DNA of 64,000 nt from Flavobacteria bacterium BBFL7. Its GTDB lineage: Bacteria; Bacteroidota; Bacteroidia; Flavobacteriales; Flavobacteriaceae. The notes below the pieces were generated by a model. That model did no database searches. It saw only the letters and a list, made by a program, of their open reading frames with translations, and was not told the origin of the DNA. The number at the start of each line of letters is the position of its first letter. Position 1 is the first letter of the stretch. This document shows, piece after piece, positions 18,777 to 27,634 of the stretch. The translations under genes were made by a program, and so were the position numbers. The stretch covers positions 880,958 to 944,957 of the forward strand of contig CH672374.1 of NCBI GenBank assembly GCA_000153385.1. Direction: 5' to 3'.

Positions 18777-19745
18777 TTAAGAATAACGTTCGAGATTCTT
18801 CTTTTGCATCTCTATCGCATCTTTAAATTCAATCTTCATACGATCAATTAAATCTGCAGCTGGTACAGTATCCTTTATTGTCGCAGATCCTTGTCCAGCG
18901 CTCCATATAGTTTTCCAAGCTTTTGCCTCTGTATCCATTTCTTTACCAAAATCTATTTTTCCAGTAGCTTTAAGCTGCTCTTCAGTAATTCCAGCAGCAT
19001 TTAAACTAGCCCCTAAAAAATTGGCGCTTACACCAGATATTGCAGCAGTATAAACGATGTCACTAGATCCAGCGTCAATAATCATATCACGATACTCATC
19101 AGTGGCTTTAGATTCATCGGTATTGATAAATCGAGTACCCATATAGGCATAGTCTGCTCCCATTTGTAATGCGCTCGCTACATCTTGCCCACTACTCATC
19201 GCTCCAGACAGTAATATCGTTCCATTAAAGAAACTACGTACTTCTCTAATAAACGGCATAGGATTTAAAGTACCTGCATGACCACCAGCACCGGCACAAA
19301 CTAATATTAAACCATCCACACCGGCCTCAGCAGCTTTTTCGGCATGGCGTTTTTTAATTACATCATGAAAGACCAAGCCACCATAAGAATGTACAGCATC
19401 TACTAAATCTTTTACAGCACCTAAAGAGGTAATAATTAACGGCACTTTATGCTTCATGCATACCATTAAGTCTGCTTGCACACGTGGATTACTGCCGTGA
19501 ACTATTAAGTTAACGCCAAAAGGAGCCGCTTTTTTTCCTGTTTCTTTCTCCCATTCTTCTAACTCAGTTTTAATCTGTACTACCCATTCTTCAAAACCTT
19601 CTGTTGTTCGTTGGTTTAAAGCAGGAAACGTCCCTACAATACCATTTTTACAACAAGCGATTACTAATTCTGGTCCAGAAATTAAAAACATGGGTGCCGC
19701 CACTACAGGCAGCTTTATATTTTGAGAAAAGTCAGTGTTATTCAT
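18777..19745 (-). CDS. Nitronate monooxygenase / 2-nitropropane dioxygenase family
   Basis: A 322-residue TIM-barrel flavoprotein: VVAAPMFLISGPELVIACC at the N-terminus, GVNLIVHGSNPR, the catalytic-type VCAGAGGHAGTLNP loop carrying the His, and the FMN-phosphate loop MGADYAYMGTRFI. Members oxidise nitronates with FMN and O2, although many homologues have other substrates. A TAAATTTG -7 box on the minus strand (19761-19768) lies 15 nt before the ATG. Confidence 0.88.
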   Translation of the reverse strand: MNNTDFSQNIKLPVVAAPMFLISGPELVIACCKNGIVGTFPALNQRTTEGFEEWVVQIKTELEEWEKETGKKAAPFGVNLIVHGSNPRVQADLMVCMKHKVPLIITSLGAVKDLVDAVHSYGGLVFHDVIKKRHAEKAAEAGVDGLILVCAGAGGHAGTLNPMPFIREVRSFFNGTILLSGAMSSGQDVASALQMGADYAYMGTRFINTDESKATDEYRDMIIDAGSSDIVYTAAISGVSANFLGASLNAAGITEEQLKATGKIDFGKEMDTEAKAWKTIWSAGQGSATIKDTVPAADLIDRMKIEFKDAIEMQKKNLERYS

Positions 19746-19914
19746 TACTTGTGTTTACTACAAATTTACAATTATAGCGCAAATCACAGCATAAGAAATC
19801 CATTTAATATTGCCGTTAAGATGTCGTTAATTAAAGTCATACCATATCGATTCCTCATAAATTTGTAACAAATCTATCTATTGTCCGTTACTTAGAAAGA
19901 CTAGAATATATCAT

Positions 19915-22281
19915 ATGATTCAAAGATTATTAGTTGCATTAATTCTATTGAATTTCGCTTTCGCGAAAGCGCAATCCGAAAAATATACGTTATCAGGTAC
20001 GATCAGTGAAGTAAGTAATGGCGAGACCATGATAGGAGTGAACATACTCATCCCTGAACTATCTGCAGGGACTTCTAGTAATGAATACGGCTTCTACTCC
20101 ATTACATTACCGGCCGGAACATATCAAGTGGTTTACAGTTTTATAGGATATAAAAATATTGTCAAGGAAATTGTATTAAACAGTGATACACAGATTAATA
20201 TTGAAATGGCAGACTCTGACGAGCAGCTGGACGCCATTGTGATTAAAGCAGATATAGAGCGTTTAAGCACGAAGTCGCCACAAATGAGTACGAATGCACT
20301 TTCTATTGAAACTATTAAAAAAATACCAGTCGTACTGGGCGAGACAGATATTGTAAAGTCATTAGTTCTATTACCTGGTGTGACTAATGCTGGTGAAGGT
20401 GCATCTGGATTTAATGTACGTGGTGGTGCCGCAGATCAAAATTTAGTTTTACTAGATGAGGCAACACTATATGGTAGTGATCACTTGTTTGGCTTCTTTT
20501 CAGTTTTCAACCCAGATGCTATAAAAGACTTAAAATTATATAAAGGTGGTATACCGGCGCGATATGGCGGACGTATATCTAGCGTACTGGACATTTATCA
20601 ACGTGATGGAAATAAAAATAAGCTGAGTGCAACTGGCGGTGTTGGCCTAGTGGCTAGTAGATTACTGCTAGAAGGTCCTATTGAGAAAGGTAAGTCATCA
20701 TTCCTTATAGGTGGACGTAGTAGTTATGCACATCTTTTTTTACCTCTTTTTGATATCGATAACAAAGCATATTTCTATGATTTAAATGCAAAACTAAGTT
20801 TCACACTGAACGACAATAATAGACTTTATGTTTCCTCCTACTTTGGTAGAGATGTGTTTAAGGTTAATAATCTATTCGGTAACACCTTTGGAAACTCTTT
20901 TGTTAACGCCAGATGGAATCACACTTTTAATAACAAGTGGTTTGCAAATGCTTCTTTAATTTATTCAGATTATAATTATGGTCTTGAGTTAGACTTTGTA
21001 GAATTTGAATTCAGTAGCGGAATTACCAATCTTAATGCAAAATATGATTTGACTCATTATGTTAATGATAAAACTAAAATGAGATACGGCATTAATTCTA
21101 TCTATTACGAATTTGATCCAGGACTTATCACACCTACTACTGCTACAAGTCCTATAAATGAGAGACAGCTTACTAAAAAATATGCTTGGGAAAACGGTGT
21201 ATACGTCGATGGAGAATTTGAAATCACTGATAATATCAATATTAATGCAGGATTAAGATTAAGTACCTTTAACCGTCTAGGTCAGGATAAAATTAATATC
21301 TATGAAAACAATCAGCCTATTGTTTTTAATGAAGAATTACAGATTTACGAATCTGTAGACCCTATTGAAACGACCAGCGCGAGTAGAGGCACTACATTAA
21401 AAACCTATGCAAATTTAGAACCTAGGGTTTCTATAGCCTATTCTTTAAATAGTAGTACTAGTTTCAAAGCGAGCTATCAGCGTATTAATCAATACATACA
21501 TCTTATTTCTAATACTAATGCTCCTACTCCATTTGATCTATATGCTCCTAGCGGTACTTTTATTGAGCCTCAAAAAGGGAATCAAATTGCTGCTGGATTC
21601 TTCAAAAATATGGGTGATTATTCTCTAGAAACTGAAATGTTTTATAAAACAGTCGATAATCGACTAGATTATATAGATGGTGCAGATCTGATTGCTAACG
21701 ATGCTGTAGAACAAATTTTATTAAAGGGTGAAGCGAGAGCTTACGGTCTAGAGGTATTGTTTAGAAAAAACAAAGGCAAGTTACAAGGCTGGATTGCCTA
21801 TACTCTATCACGTAGTGAACAACGCACACCAGGCCGCACACCAGAAGAAACTGGAATCAATAATGGTGAATGGTATAATGCCGCGTGGGATAAAACCCAT
21901 GATCTAACGATTACTGGTAATTATGATTGGAGTGAAAAATGGAGTTTCGGCGCAAACTTCACCTTACAATCTGGTCAACCTATTACTTATCCTAATGGAC
22001 AATATGAATTTGATGGACTATTCATACCAACTTATGAAGCTCGCAATAGCAGTCGATTACCAATCGTTCATCGATTAGACTTGAGTGCAACCTATGTCCC
22101 TAAACCAGAGAAAACAAAAGGATGGCAAGGCAGTTGGGTTTTTAGTATTTACAATGCCTATAATAGAAGAAATGCAGCCAGTATTAGTTTTGCACAAAAC
22201 GAAGATACTAATCGTAATGAAGCAACGAGATTATCCATTTTTGGGTTAGTTCCTGCCGTCACTTATAATTTTAAATTTTAA
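19915..22281 (+). CDS. TonB-dependent outer-membrane receptor with carboxypeptidase-regulatory-like domain
   Basis: A 788-residue receptor. A signal peptide (MIQRLLVALILLNFAFAKAQS) is followed by a CarboxypepD_reg-like domain (about 25-110), the plug (ETDIVKSLVLLPGV...GFNVRGGAADQNLVLLDEATLY) and a beta-barrel ending in Phe (VTYNFKF). It imports an unknown ligand. The pairing with a DUF4249 lipoprotein 4 bp downstream is a standard Bacteroidota arrangement distinct from SusC/D. The 16-bp palindrome (19956-19971) encodes the end of the signal peptide, giving FAFAKAQ at the cleavage site. Confidence 0.93.
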   Translation: MIQRLLVALILLNFAFAKAQSEKYTLSGTISEVSNGETMIGVNILIPELSAGTSSNEYGFYSITLPAGTYQVVYSFIGYKNIVKEIVLNSDTQINIEMADSDEQLDAIVIKADIERLSTKSPQMSTNALSIETIKKIPVVLGETDIVKSLVLLPGVTNAGEGASGFNVRGGAADQNLVLLDEATLYGSDHLFGFFSVFNPDAIKDLKLYKGGIPARYGGRISSVLDIYQRDGNKNKLSATGGVGLVASRLLLEGPIEKGKSSFLIGGRSSYAHLFLPLFDIDNKAYFYDLNAKLSFTLNDNNRLYVSSYFGRDVFKVNNLFGNTFGNSFVNARWNHTFNNKWFANASLIYSDYNYGLELDFVEFEFSSGITNLNAKYDLTHYVNDKTKMRYGINSIYYEFDPGLITPTTATSPINERQLTKKYAWENGVYVDGEFEITDNININAGLRLSTFNRLGQDKINIYENNQPIVFNEELQIYESVDPIETTSASRGTTLKTYANLEPRVSIAYSLNSSTSFKASYQRINQYIHLISNTNAPTPFDLYAPSGTFIEPQKGNQIAAGFFKNMGDYSLETEMFYKTVDNRLDYIDGADLIANDAVEQILLKGEARAYGLEVLFRKNKGKLQGWIAYTLSRSEQRTPGRTPEETGINNGEWYNAAWDKTHDLTITGNYDWSEKWSFGANFTLQSGQPITYPNGQYEFDGLFIPTYEARNSSRLPIVHRLDLSATYVPKPEKTKGWQGSWVFSIYNAYNRRNAASISFAQNEDTNRNEATRLSIFGLVPAVTYNFKF

Positions 22282-22285
22282 GAAT

Positions 22286-23095
22286 ATGAAGAAGATATTT
22301 ACCATTCTAATCCTAATAGGAAGTCTTATTTCATGTGAAGATGTTATTGAGTTGGACCTTAATAATACTGAACCTAAATTAGTGATAGACGCAGCTCTGG
22401 AATTGCAAGAAGACGGTTTTACTGACGCTAGCGTTCTACTTACACGTAGTAGTGCTTTTTATCAAGAGGAAATCATATATGTGGATGATGCTAATGTTAT
22501 AGTAACAGATCCATCAGGAATCAACCATAATTTCACACTTACAGATCCAGGATTATATAAAAACGTGACTTTAAATATTCAAGATGGAGAAACCTATATA
22601 CTGACTATTATAGATGGTAATGATGTTTATACAGCGTCGCAAGAGTTTGTTAGTACCGTACCTTATACAAGAGTAGAGCAATCTGAGATTACGGGTTTTG
22701 GTGACTTTACAGAAATATCTGGATATTTTAATGATCCAGCTGGCGAACAAAATTATTACTTATTTGAATACTTAGATGAATACAATACTGAAATAGATAT
22801 TTCAGATGATGAATTCTCTGATGGCAATGAAGCGCTTACAGCTTTTTTTATGGAAGATTTACCCGTAGGAACTGCCATTACATTAACCATTAAAGGAATA
22901 GACCGTAGAGGTTTCACTTTTTATGACACTCTTATTCAACAAACGGCAGATGGCGGTGGTGGCCCATTCGACACGCAACCAGCAACCGTAAGAGGAAATA
23001 TAATCAACACAGTAAATGCCGAAAACTTCCCATATGGATATTTTAGGGTTTCTGAAAAATTTGAAATTGAATATACTGTGGTGGAGAATCCGTAA
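22286..23095 (+). CDS. DUF4249 outer-membrane-associated lipoprotein
   Basis: A 269-residue lipoprotein (ILIGSLISCEDVIELDL). It has the DUF4249 signature: the acidic start EDVIELDLNNTEPKLVIDA, a DASVLLTRSSAF strand region and the central GLYKNVTLNIQDGETYILTI. It is co-transcribed with the TonB receptor, and DUF4249 proteins are thought to be surface partners of such receptors. The ligand is unknown. Confidence 0.88.
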   Translation: MKKIFTILILIGSLISCEDVIELDLNNTEPKLVIDAALELQEDGFTDASVLLTRSSAFYQEEIIYVDDANVIVTDPSGINHNFTLTDPGLYKNVTLNIQDGETYILTIIDGNDVYTASQEFVSTVPYTRVEQSEITGFGDFTEISGYFNDPAGEQNYYLFEYLDEYNTEIDISDDEFSDGNEALTAFFMEDLPVGTAITLTIKGIDRRGFTFYDTLIQQTADGGGGPFDTQPATVRGNIINTVNAENFPYGYFRVSEKFEIEYTVVENP

Positions 23096-23105
23096 GTAGT
23101 TTTAA

Positions 23106-23600
23106 TTAAAGCCCAAAAAGCCTTTCATTATTATCCATAAACTCCCAATAGTATTGTGGATCTGGAAAGCTGTAACGCTCCATTCTATTACGCTCTCGTC
23201 CATTATGATCTAATGCAAGTAATGTTGGAAATTTGCTAACTCTCAACTTTTTTTGCATGTCTTTATTAATTTGCTTTTGCTCTATAGTTATGATATCATC
23301 TCTATATGGTATATCTAACATCACCACAATATAGTCTTCAGAAGCTTCAGCAAATTGAGGTGTATTGAAAAAATCTTTCTTAAGCTTCACACATGGTTTA
23401 CACCAGTCACTACCTGTAAAATAAACTAGCATTGGTTTGCTTTGCTTTTTGGCAGCAGCTTTAGCAGTTTTAAAATCTGTAAACCAATTGATTTCTACCT
23501 CTTCTATCACTTCAACATCTTGAACATTTTCTTCAAAAGATTCTTGAGCATTTACCATTCCACAGAACATAAGAATCAATAAAAGGGAATACATTTTCAT
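23106..23600 (-). CDS. Secreted thioredoxin-like protein (CxxC)
   Basis: A 164-residue protein with a signal peptide (MKMYSLLLILMFCGMVNAQ). Its thioredoxin fold contains FTGSDWCKPCVKLKKDFF with a CKPC redox pair and a cis-Pro region (SKFPTLLALD). It is a periplasmic thiol-disulfide oxidoreductase of the thioredoxin_7 type. It is convergent with the DUF4249 gene and transcribed alone. Confidence 0.88.
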   Translation of the reverse strand: MKMYSLLLILMFCGMVNAQESFEENVQDVEVIEEVEINWFTDFKTAKAAAKKQSKPMLVYFTGSDWCKPCVKLKKDFFNTPQFAEASEDYIVVMLDIPYRDDIITIEQKQINKDMQKKLRVSKFPTLLALDHNGRERNRMERYSFPDPQYYWEFMDNNERLFGL

Positions 23601-23620
23601 AACAACTAGGTTTATATTAT

Positions 23621-23652
23621 CAAAAATAAAAAGATTATTTACACTAGGTCAA
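23621..23652 (-). promoter_or_regulatory. Promoter of the thioredoxin-like gene
   Basis: On the minus strand, TTG (23650-23652), 21 nt, then TATTTTTG (23621-23628), 20 nt before the ATG. This fits the TTG-N17-23-TAnnTTTG Bacteroidota consensus. Confidence 0.6.
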
Positions 23653-23667
23653 CAATCTTGCCATAAT

Positions 23668-24294
23668 CTAAACGTATTGAACCATTTCTTGTTGTGGTCG
23701 TCGTACTTTTTCCATTTTAGAAAACATATCATCCTGCGCACGATGTCCTACTGGTAATAATAAAACAGATTTTAGACCTTGAGAAGTCAAGCCTAGCAGT
23801 TCATCGATTTGCTTAGGTAAAAAGCCTTCCATTGGACATGAATCAATACGCTCTTGCGCGCAAACAGTCATTAAATTACCCAATATGATATAAGCTTGAT
23901 TTTTAGACCATTGCTCCACCTCATCTCTTTTCTTTTCTGAAAAAGATTGTGTGAGTTGGTTTTTAAATGGTGCGATGATCTCGTCTGGAGTGTTACGTAT
24001 TTTCTTTACCAGTTCAAAATACTCATTTACATAATCAACATCTATTGTTTTAGTGCATAAGACTAATACTGCACTAGCATCTGCGACTTGCCTCTGACCA
24101 AAAGCTTTTTCAACCATCGCATTTTTTATTTCTTGATTTTGCACCACTATTAATCTGCATGGTTGTAAACCATAAGAAGTTGCAGTTAAGTTAAAAGCCT
24201 GAGTAAGTGTATCTAACTGATCAGTAGTTAATGATCTATTGTTATCAAACTTCTTTGTGGCATAGCGCCATTGCAAATTATCTATACTTTTCAT
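23668..24294 (-). CDS. NAD(P)H-dependent nitroreductase-family oxidoreductase
   Basis: A 208-residue FMN protein of the NfsB/YdgI group. Motifs are LQWRYATKKFD, LTATSYGLQPCRLIVVQ, DSCPMEGFLPKQIDELLGL and the C-terminal LPVGHRAQDD. It reduces nitro compounds or quinones with NAD(P)H; the physiological substrate is unknown. Confidence 0.9.
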   Translation of the reverse strand: MKSIDNLQWRYATKKFDNNRSLTTDQLDTLTQAFNLTATSYGLQPCRLIVVQNQEIKNAMVEKAFGQRQVADASAVLVLCTKTIDVDYVNEYFELVKKIRNTPDEIIAPFKNQLTQSFSEKKRDEVEQWSKNQAYIILGNLMTVCAQERIDSCPMEGFLPKQIDELLGLTSQGLKSVLLLPVGHRAQDDMFSKMEKVRRPQQEMVQYV

Positions 24295-24438
24295 AGGTAG
24301 GAAACGTTATCTTTGTAAGGTAGTCGAGAACTGATGGATACGCCTTCGCGAAAGCAAAATATCAACAGTCCTTTTTAGACAAAACAAAGGTAAGACCATC
24401 AATCTTTTAGCACGTTAATATTTCAATAAAGGAAATTT

Positions 24439-24825
24439 ATGACAGATATAGAAAATCGTATTAACGATTCTGAAACAAGAATTTTCAAAGCCGTTTTTCC
24501 CAATACTACTAATCATTACGATACTCTTTTTGGTGGGACTGCTTTACATATGATGGATGAAGCCTCATTCATTTGTGCTACAAGGTTTTCACGAAAGAAA
24601 GTGGTCACGATAAGCACAGACCAAATTGATTTTAAAAAACCAATTCCACAAGGCTCAATTGTAGAACTTATTGCTCGTATTAGTCGTGTAGGGAATACTA
24701 GTTGTAATGTCGAAGTGAGTATGTTTATGGAAGACATGTATAGTTATAAAAGGGAAAAAGTCGTAACAGGAAATTTTACCTTTGTGGCAATAGATGATAA
24801 TAAAAATCCAACTCCTATTTACTAA
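24439..24825 (+). CDS. Acyl-CoA thioesterase, hotdog fold
   Basis: A 128-residue single hotdog domain with the BFIT/YciA motif NHYDTLFGGTALHMMDEASF and the strand ISTDQIDFKKPIPQGS. It hydrolyses acyl-CoA thioesters. Its stop codon is directly followed by the ATG of the next gene, so the two are co-translated. Confidence 0.92.
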   Translation: MTDIENRINDSETRIFKAVFPNTTNHYDTLFGGTALHMMDEASFICATRFSRKKVVTISTDQIDFKKPIPQGSIVELIARISRVGNTSCNVEVSMFMEDMYSYKREKVVTGNFTFVAIDDNKNPTPIY

Positions 24826-25491
24826 ATGCGTAAATTTTTAAACTTTACTGTCTTTACCTTATTAGGTCTCGTATTACTTGTCATAATATTGCAATTCCAT
24901 ATTAAAAGATCCAGTCGCGATGTTATTTTTAAAAATGCAAGTGAGTTAGAACCTGCATATGTAGGGCTCGTTCTAGGTGCCAGTGTAAGGCCTGATAAAA
25001 GCCTGTCTCCTATTTTACAAGACCGTGTTGACAAAGCTTATGAATTATATGATAAGGGAATTATCAAAAAGTTTTTACTAAGTGGTGATCATGGTCAGGA
25101 AGATTATGATGAGGTTAATGCGATGCGACGGTATTTAAATGATAAAGGTGTTCCCAACCAGGATATCTTTTTAGATCATGCTGGTTTTGATACCTATGAC
25201 AGTATGTTCAGAGCACGAGAAGTTTTTCAGGTAGAAGAATTAATAGTAATTACACAAGAATTTCATTTACCACGAGCTATATATGTAGGTAAAAAAATGG
25301 GATTAAAGTTACAAGGCTTTATTGCTGACAATAGAGAATATCCAGGAAATGCATATTTTACTCGTAGAGAGTGGCTGGCAAATATCAAAGCCTGGATTGA
25401 ATTAAATATCGAAAAGAGCCCTACTTATAGTGGTAAGCCTATTCCAATAACCGGCAGCAGTCTCCCAAGTCATGATAAAATAATTAACTAA
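24826..25491 (+). CDS. SanA/YdcF-like (DUF218) membrane-anchored protein
   Basis: A 221-residue protein with one N-terminal membrane helix (FTVFTLLGLVLLVIILQF). Its DUF218 domain shows VGLVLGASVRPDKSLSPIL, LLSGDHGQEDYDEVNAM, FLDHAGFDTYDSM and ITQEFHLPRAIYV. SanA-type proteins affect envelope permeability (vancomycin exclusion in E. coli). It is translationally adjacent to the thioesterase. Confidence 0.87.
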   Translation: MRKFLNFTVFTLLGLVLLVIILQFHIKRSSRDVIFKNASELEPAYVGLVLGASVRPDKSLSPILQDRVDKAYELYDKGIIKKFLLSGDHGQEDYDEVNAMRRYLNDKGVPNQDIFLDHAGFDTYDSMFRAREVFQVEELIVITQEFHLPRAIYVGKKMGLKLQGFIADNREYPGNAYFTRREWLANIKAWIELNIEKSPTYSGKPIPITGSSLPSHDKIIN

Positions 25492-25595
25492 TGTTATTAT
25501 TTACTCTTAACTTTTCAATAAAACGAGATCTTAATCGTTAAAGCTTGTTAAGTTCTTTGCTTAAGATTTAGTTAATCTTTATCTTAAAATAAAAA

Positions 25596-25739
25596 ATGGA
25601 AACACCAAAGCCAGAGAAAACAAGTAAAAAAGAGCAAGCCATTAATTTAGAAGAAACACATGGCAAGAAAATTAATCATCAGGTAAAAGATAAAAAAGAA
25701 CATCATCAACCTAGAGATGAGTTAAAAACACAATCTTAA
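25596..25739 (+). CDS. Small, highly charged 47-residue protein, unknown function
   Basis: ATG at 25596, TAA at 25737-25739. The product is almost entirely polar: about a quarter Lys, many Glu/Gln/His, no Cys or Trp, and no hydrophobic core (it begins METPKPEKTSKKEQ and ends RDELKTQS). It is probably intrinsically disordered. A start after an A-rich leader (AAAAAATGG) is typical of strong flavobacterial translation starts. It may be a small stress or nucleic-acid-associated protein; nothing more can be inferred. Confidence 0.55.
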   Translation: METPKPEKTSKKEQAINLEETHGKKINHQVKDKKEHHQPRDELKTQS

Positions 25740-25811
25740 CGCGCTTATAAAATCTACTTAAAAAAAATAGATTTTTTTTGTGTCAAATTTTCATTAAACA
25801 AAGAATAAGTA

Positions 25812-25819
25812 TATATTTG
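25812..25819 (+). promoter_or_regulatory. -7 box of tRNA-Ser
   Basis: TATATTTG is an exact TAnnTTTG match, 36 nt before the mature tRNA. The same box occurs before tRNA-Lys. Confidence 0.6.
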
Positions 25820-25855
25820 CAACCGCTTAAGCAAAAACAAATTTGCTAATCGACC

Positions 25856-25940
25856 GGAGAAGTGGCAGAGTGGTCGAATGCACTGGTCTTGAAAACCAGC
25901 GAGGGTCACACCTCCAGGGGTTCGAATCCCTTCTTCTCCG
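25856..25940 (+). tRNA. tRNA-Ser (anticodon UGA)
   Basis: The cloverleaf is complete: acceptor GGAGAAG / CTTCTCC with G discriminator, anticodon stem CTGGT / ACCAG around loop CTTGAAA (anticodon TGA), a long variable arm and GGTTCGAATCC in the T arm. CCA is not encoded. It reads UCN serine codons. Confidence 0.97.
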
Positions 25941-25942
25941 CA

Positions 25943-25980
25943 AAAACCCTGATAATCTTTTGATTGTCAGGGTTTTATTT
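25943..25980 (+). terminator. Terminator after tRNA-Ser
   Basis: AAAACCCTGATAATC / GATTGTCAGGGTTTT with a TTTT loop, followed by ATTTTTA. It lies 2 bp after the tRNA. Confidence 0.88.
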
Positions 25981-26013
25981 TTACAATTTGTTGAATCCTT
26001 AAATACTTTTTTA

Positions 26014-26658
26014 CTAATCTGTATTAAGAATTAAAATATTTTGACTTTCTAAAGTCCACATTAACATATTACTGTAATCCTTAATTGCTTTCTTTTCACT
26101 ATCCAGCTTATTTACATTTATAGAAGCTCGCCATACAACTTGTCTATCTTTATCAGGACATATACAGTATAAAACACTTTCGGCATGATAAACAACATAA
26201 CTTTCTTCATGCTCCTTTTGATCAAATAAGCCTTGATTAGAGTAATAATCTTCATTGAAGGTTTCAAATGTTTTATTAAAATTTTGATAGGATTTAACGA
26301 GTGTTACTTTATCCTCTGCACCTATTACTTTAGTAACAAGAATAGCATCGTAGCCTTCTTGTAGCAAGAAATTCTCAATAGCCTTTACATCTTCTTCCGT
26401 TTGAGGTCGTTTAGTGAAGCTATCATTAAAAAAAGAATCACTTACAATTGCATTGACTCCTTTATTATTCAGTTGGTTTACCACTCGGTTTTCAAAAAAA
26501 CGTCTGTTTTCAACATCATTTGAGATGGCTAGTACCAGAACCTTTTGTGATTTAAATAAATCAAAATCTGGATTCTTCCAGTTTTCAATTAATTCAGAAT
26601 CTGAACAACTGGCAACCCAAACAAGTGTAATAATTAGAAAATGAAATGATTTTCTCAT
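26014..26658 (-). CDS. Lipoprotein of unknown function
   Basis: A 214-residue protein with a lipobox (LITLVWVASC) and a mature domain starting SDSELIENWKNP. The segment VLVLAISNDVENRRFFENRVVNQLNNKG resembles periplasmic proteins of a DUF4136/YajG-like type, with an alternating beta/alpha pattern and DAILVTKVIG. I cannot assign a function. It sits downstream of the Usp cluster, but no shared promoter element is seen before it. Confidence 0.72.
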   Translation of the reverse strand: MRKSFHFLIITLVWVASCSDSELIENWKNPDFDLFKSQKVLVLAISNDVENRRFFENRVVNQLNNKGVNAIVSDSFFNDSFTKRPQTEEDVKAIENFLLQEGYDAILVTKVIGAEDKVTLVKSYQNFNKTFETFNEDYYSNQGLFDQKEHEESYVVYHAESVLYCICPDKDRQVVWRASINVNKLDSEKKAIKDYSNMLMWTLESQNILILNTD

Positions 26659-26716
26659 GACGGATTTTTAAAGTGATTATGCGGTATTCCTCCTCAAGAG
26701 CCATAGATAGTGTTTA

Positions 26717-27568
26717 TTAATGATTTAAATCGTGTAACACTAATAATGGTACCTTACTAAACATCCCTAATTCTTTCACCATAGGAGTAGAAAATATAGT
26801 ATCTAAAAAAGAATGTTTTCTATTAATAAAAGAAACCATATCACTGCCTCTACTCTCTACAAATCGTTTCACGCTACTGTTCACATCTGTTCCACCTATG
26901 TGATGTAAACTAAAAGATGCTCCTTCTAGACATTCCTCTAAAAACTGTTTATTTTCCTCTTGTTCCATAGACAGCTCTGGATGATCATTAACATGTAATA
27001 CACAAATATTAGCATCCTGTGACTGTGCTATTTCTACTAGATGTACTAGTTCTCTACGTTTGTAATGTGTCTTAAAACTGGTAGGAAAAACAATTTCTTT
27101 GATACGTATCAATCGAGCATCTAAAGGAATTCCTAGTATTGGAGAACTACGTAAGTTCTCCATCACATTTATTGTATTACTACCAAAAAGTTTATTCTCA
27201 TAATTACTAGCACCTTTGGTCCCCATTATGACTAATTCAATATCTTTCTTCTCAATAGCCATTTGAATAGCACTCAAAGGATCATCTTGCACTGATAAAA
27301 CATGGTATTCGTGTTTATCATTTAATCCTCTGAATTCCAACATTTCTTGAATTTTTTCAAGACCGCTAGCCGATTTGTTTTTCTCAGTTTCAAACGAAAG
27401 CATTTCTGCTTTATCCTTCATTAATTTCCCTCTACTATGCATTGTGGCATTATATGCATTAAGTAAGAAGAAACTACATTCTGTGTTCTGAAAAAGATCT
27501 GAGGCATATGTGATCGCATTCCAGGCATTTTTAGAAAAGTCAGTTGGAATTAAAATTTTCTTTTTCAT
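26717..27568 (-). CDS. Universal stress protein, tandem Usp domains (Usp1)
   Basis: A 283-residue protein made of two Usp folds. The first begins MKKKILIPTDFSKNAWNAI and carries a full nucleotide-binding pattern, MGTKGASNYENKLFGS (G-2x-G-9x-G-S). The second repeat lacks it. Tandem ATP-binding Usp proteins act in stress, starvation or low-oxygen survival in other bacteria. It has its own CRP/FNR-like promoter at 27592-27634, whose inverted repeat overlaps the stop codon of the upstream usp gene. Confidence 0.9.
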   Translation of the reverse strand: MKKKILIPTDFSKNAWNAITYASDLFQNTECSFFLLNAYNATMHSRGKLMKDKAEMLSFETEKNKSASGLEKIQEMLEFRGLNDKHEYHVLSVQDDPLSAIQMAIEKKDIELVIMGTKGASNYENKLFGSNTINVMENLRSSPILGIPLDARLIRIKEIVFPTSFKTHYKRRELVHLVEIAQSQDANICVLHVNDHPELSMEQEENKQFLEECLEGASFSLHHIGGTDVNSSVKRFVESRGSDMVSFINRKHSFLDTIFSTPMVKELGMFSKVPLLVLHDLNH

Positions 27569-27591
27569 AGCATTTCATTTAGTTTACACGA

Positions 27592-27634
27592 TAAATTTAA
27601 ATCTATTCATAAATCTTAACTATGATATTTATCA
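27592..27634 (-). promoter_or_regulatory. CRP/FNR-type promoter of usp1
   Basis: Plus-strand TGATATTTATCA (27623-27634), 23 nt, then TAAATTTA on the minus strand (27592-27599). It is one of six promoters in this region with identical spacing. Confidence 0.72.

Noticed and set aside
25843-26034. Open frame over the tRNA-Ser gene
   Set aside because: It coincides with a complete tRNA and terminator; the frame is fortuitous.
26717-26732. TGATTTAAATCG (26721-26732) as a seventh CRP/FNR site, for the 26014-26658 lipoprotein gene
   Set aside because: No -7 box lies 23 nt downstream and the right half-site is broken; it is in the end of usp1.
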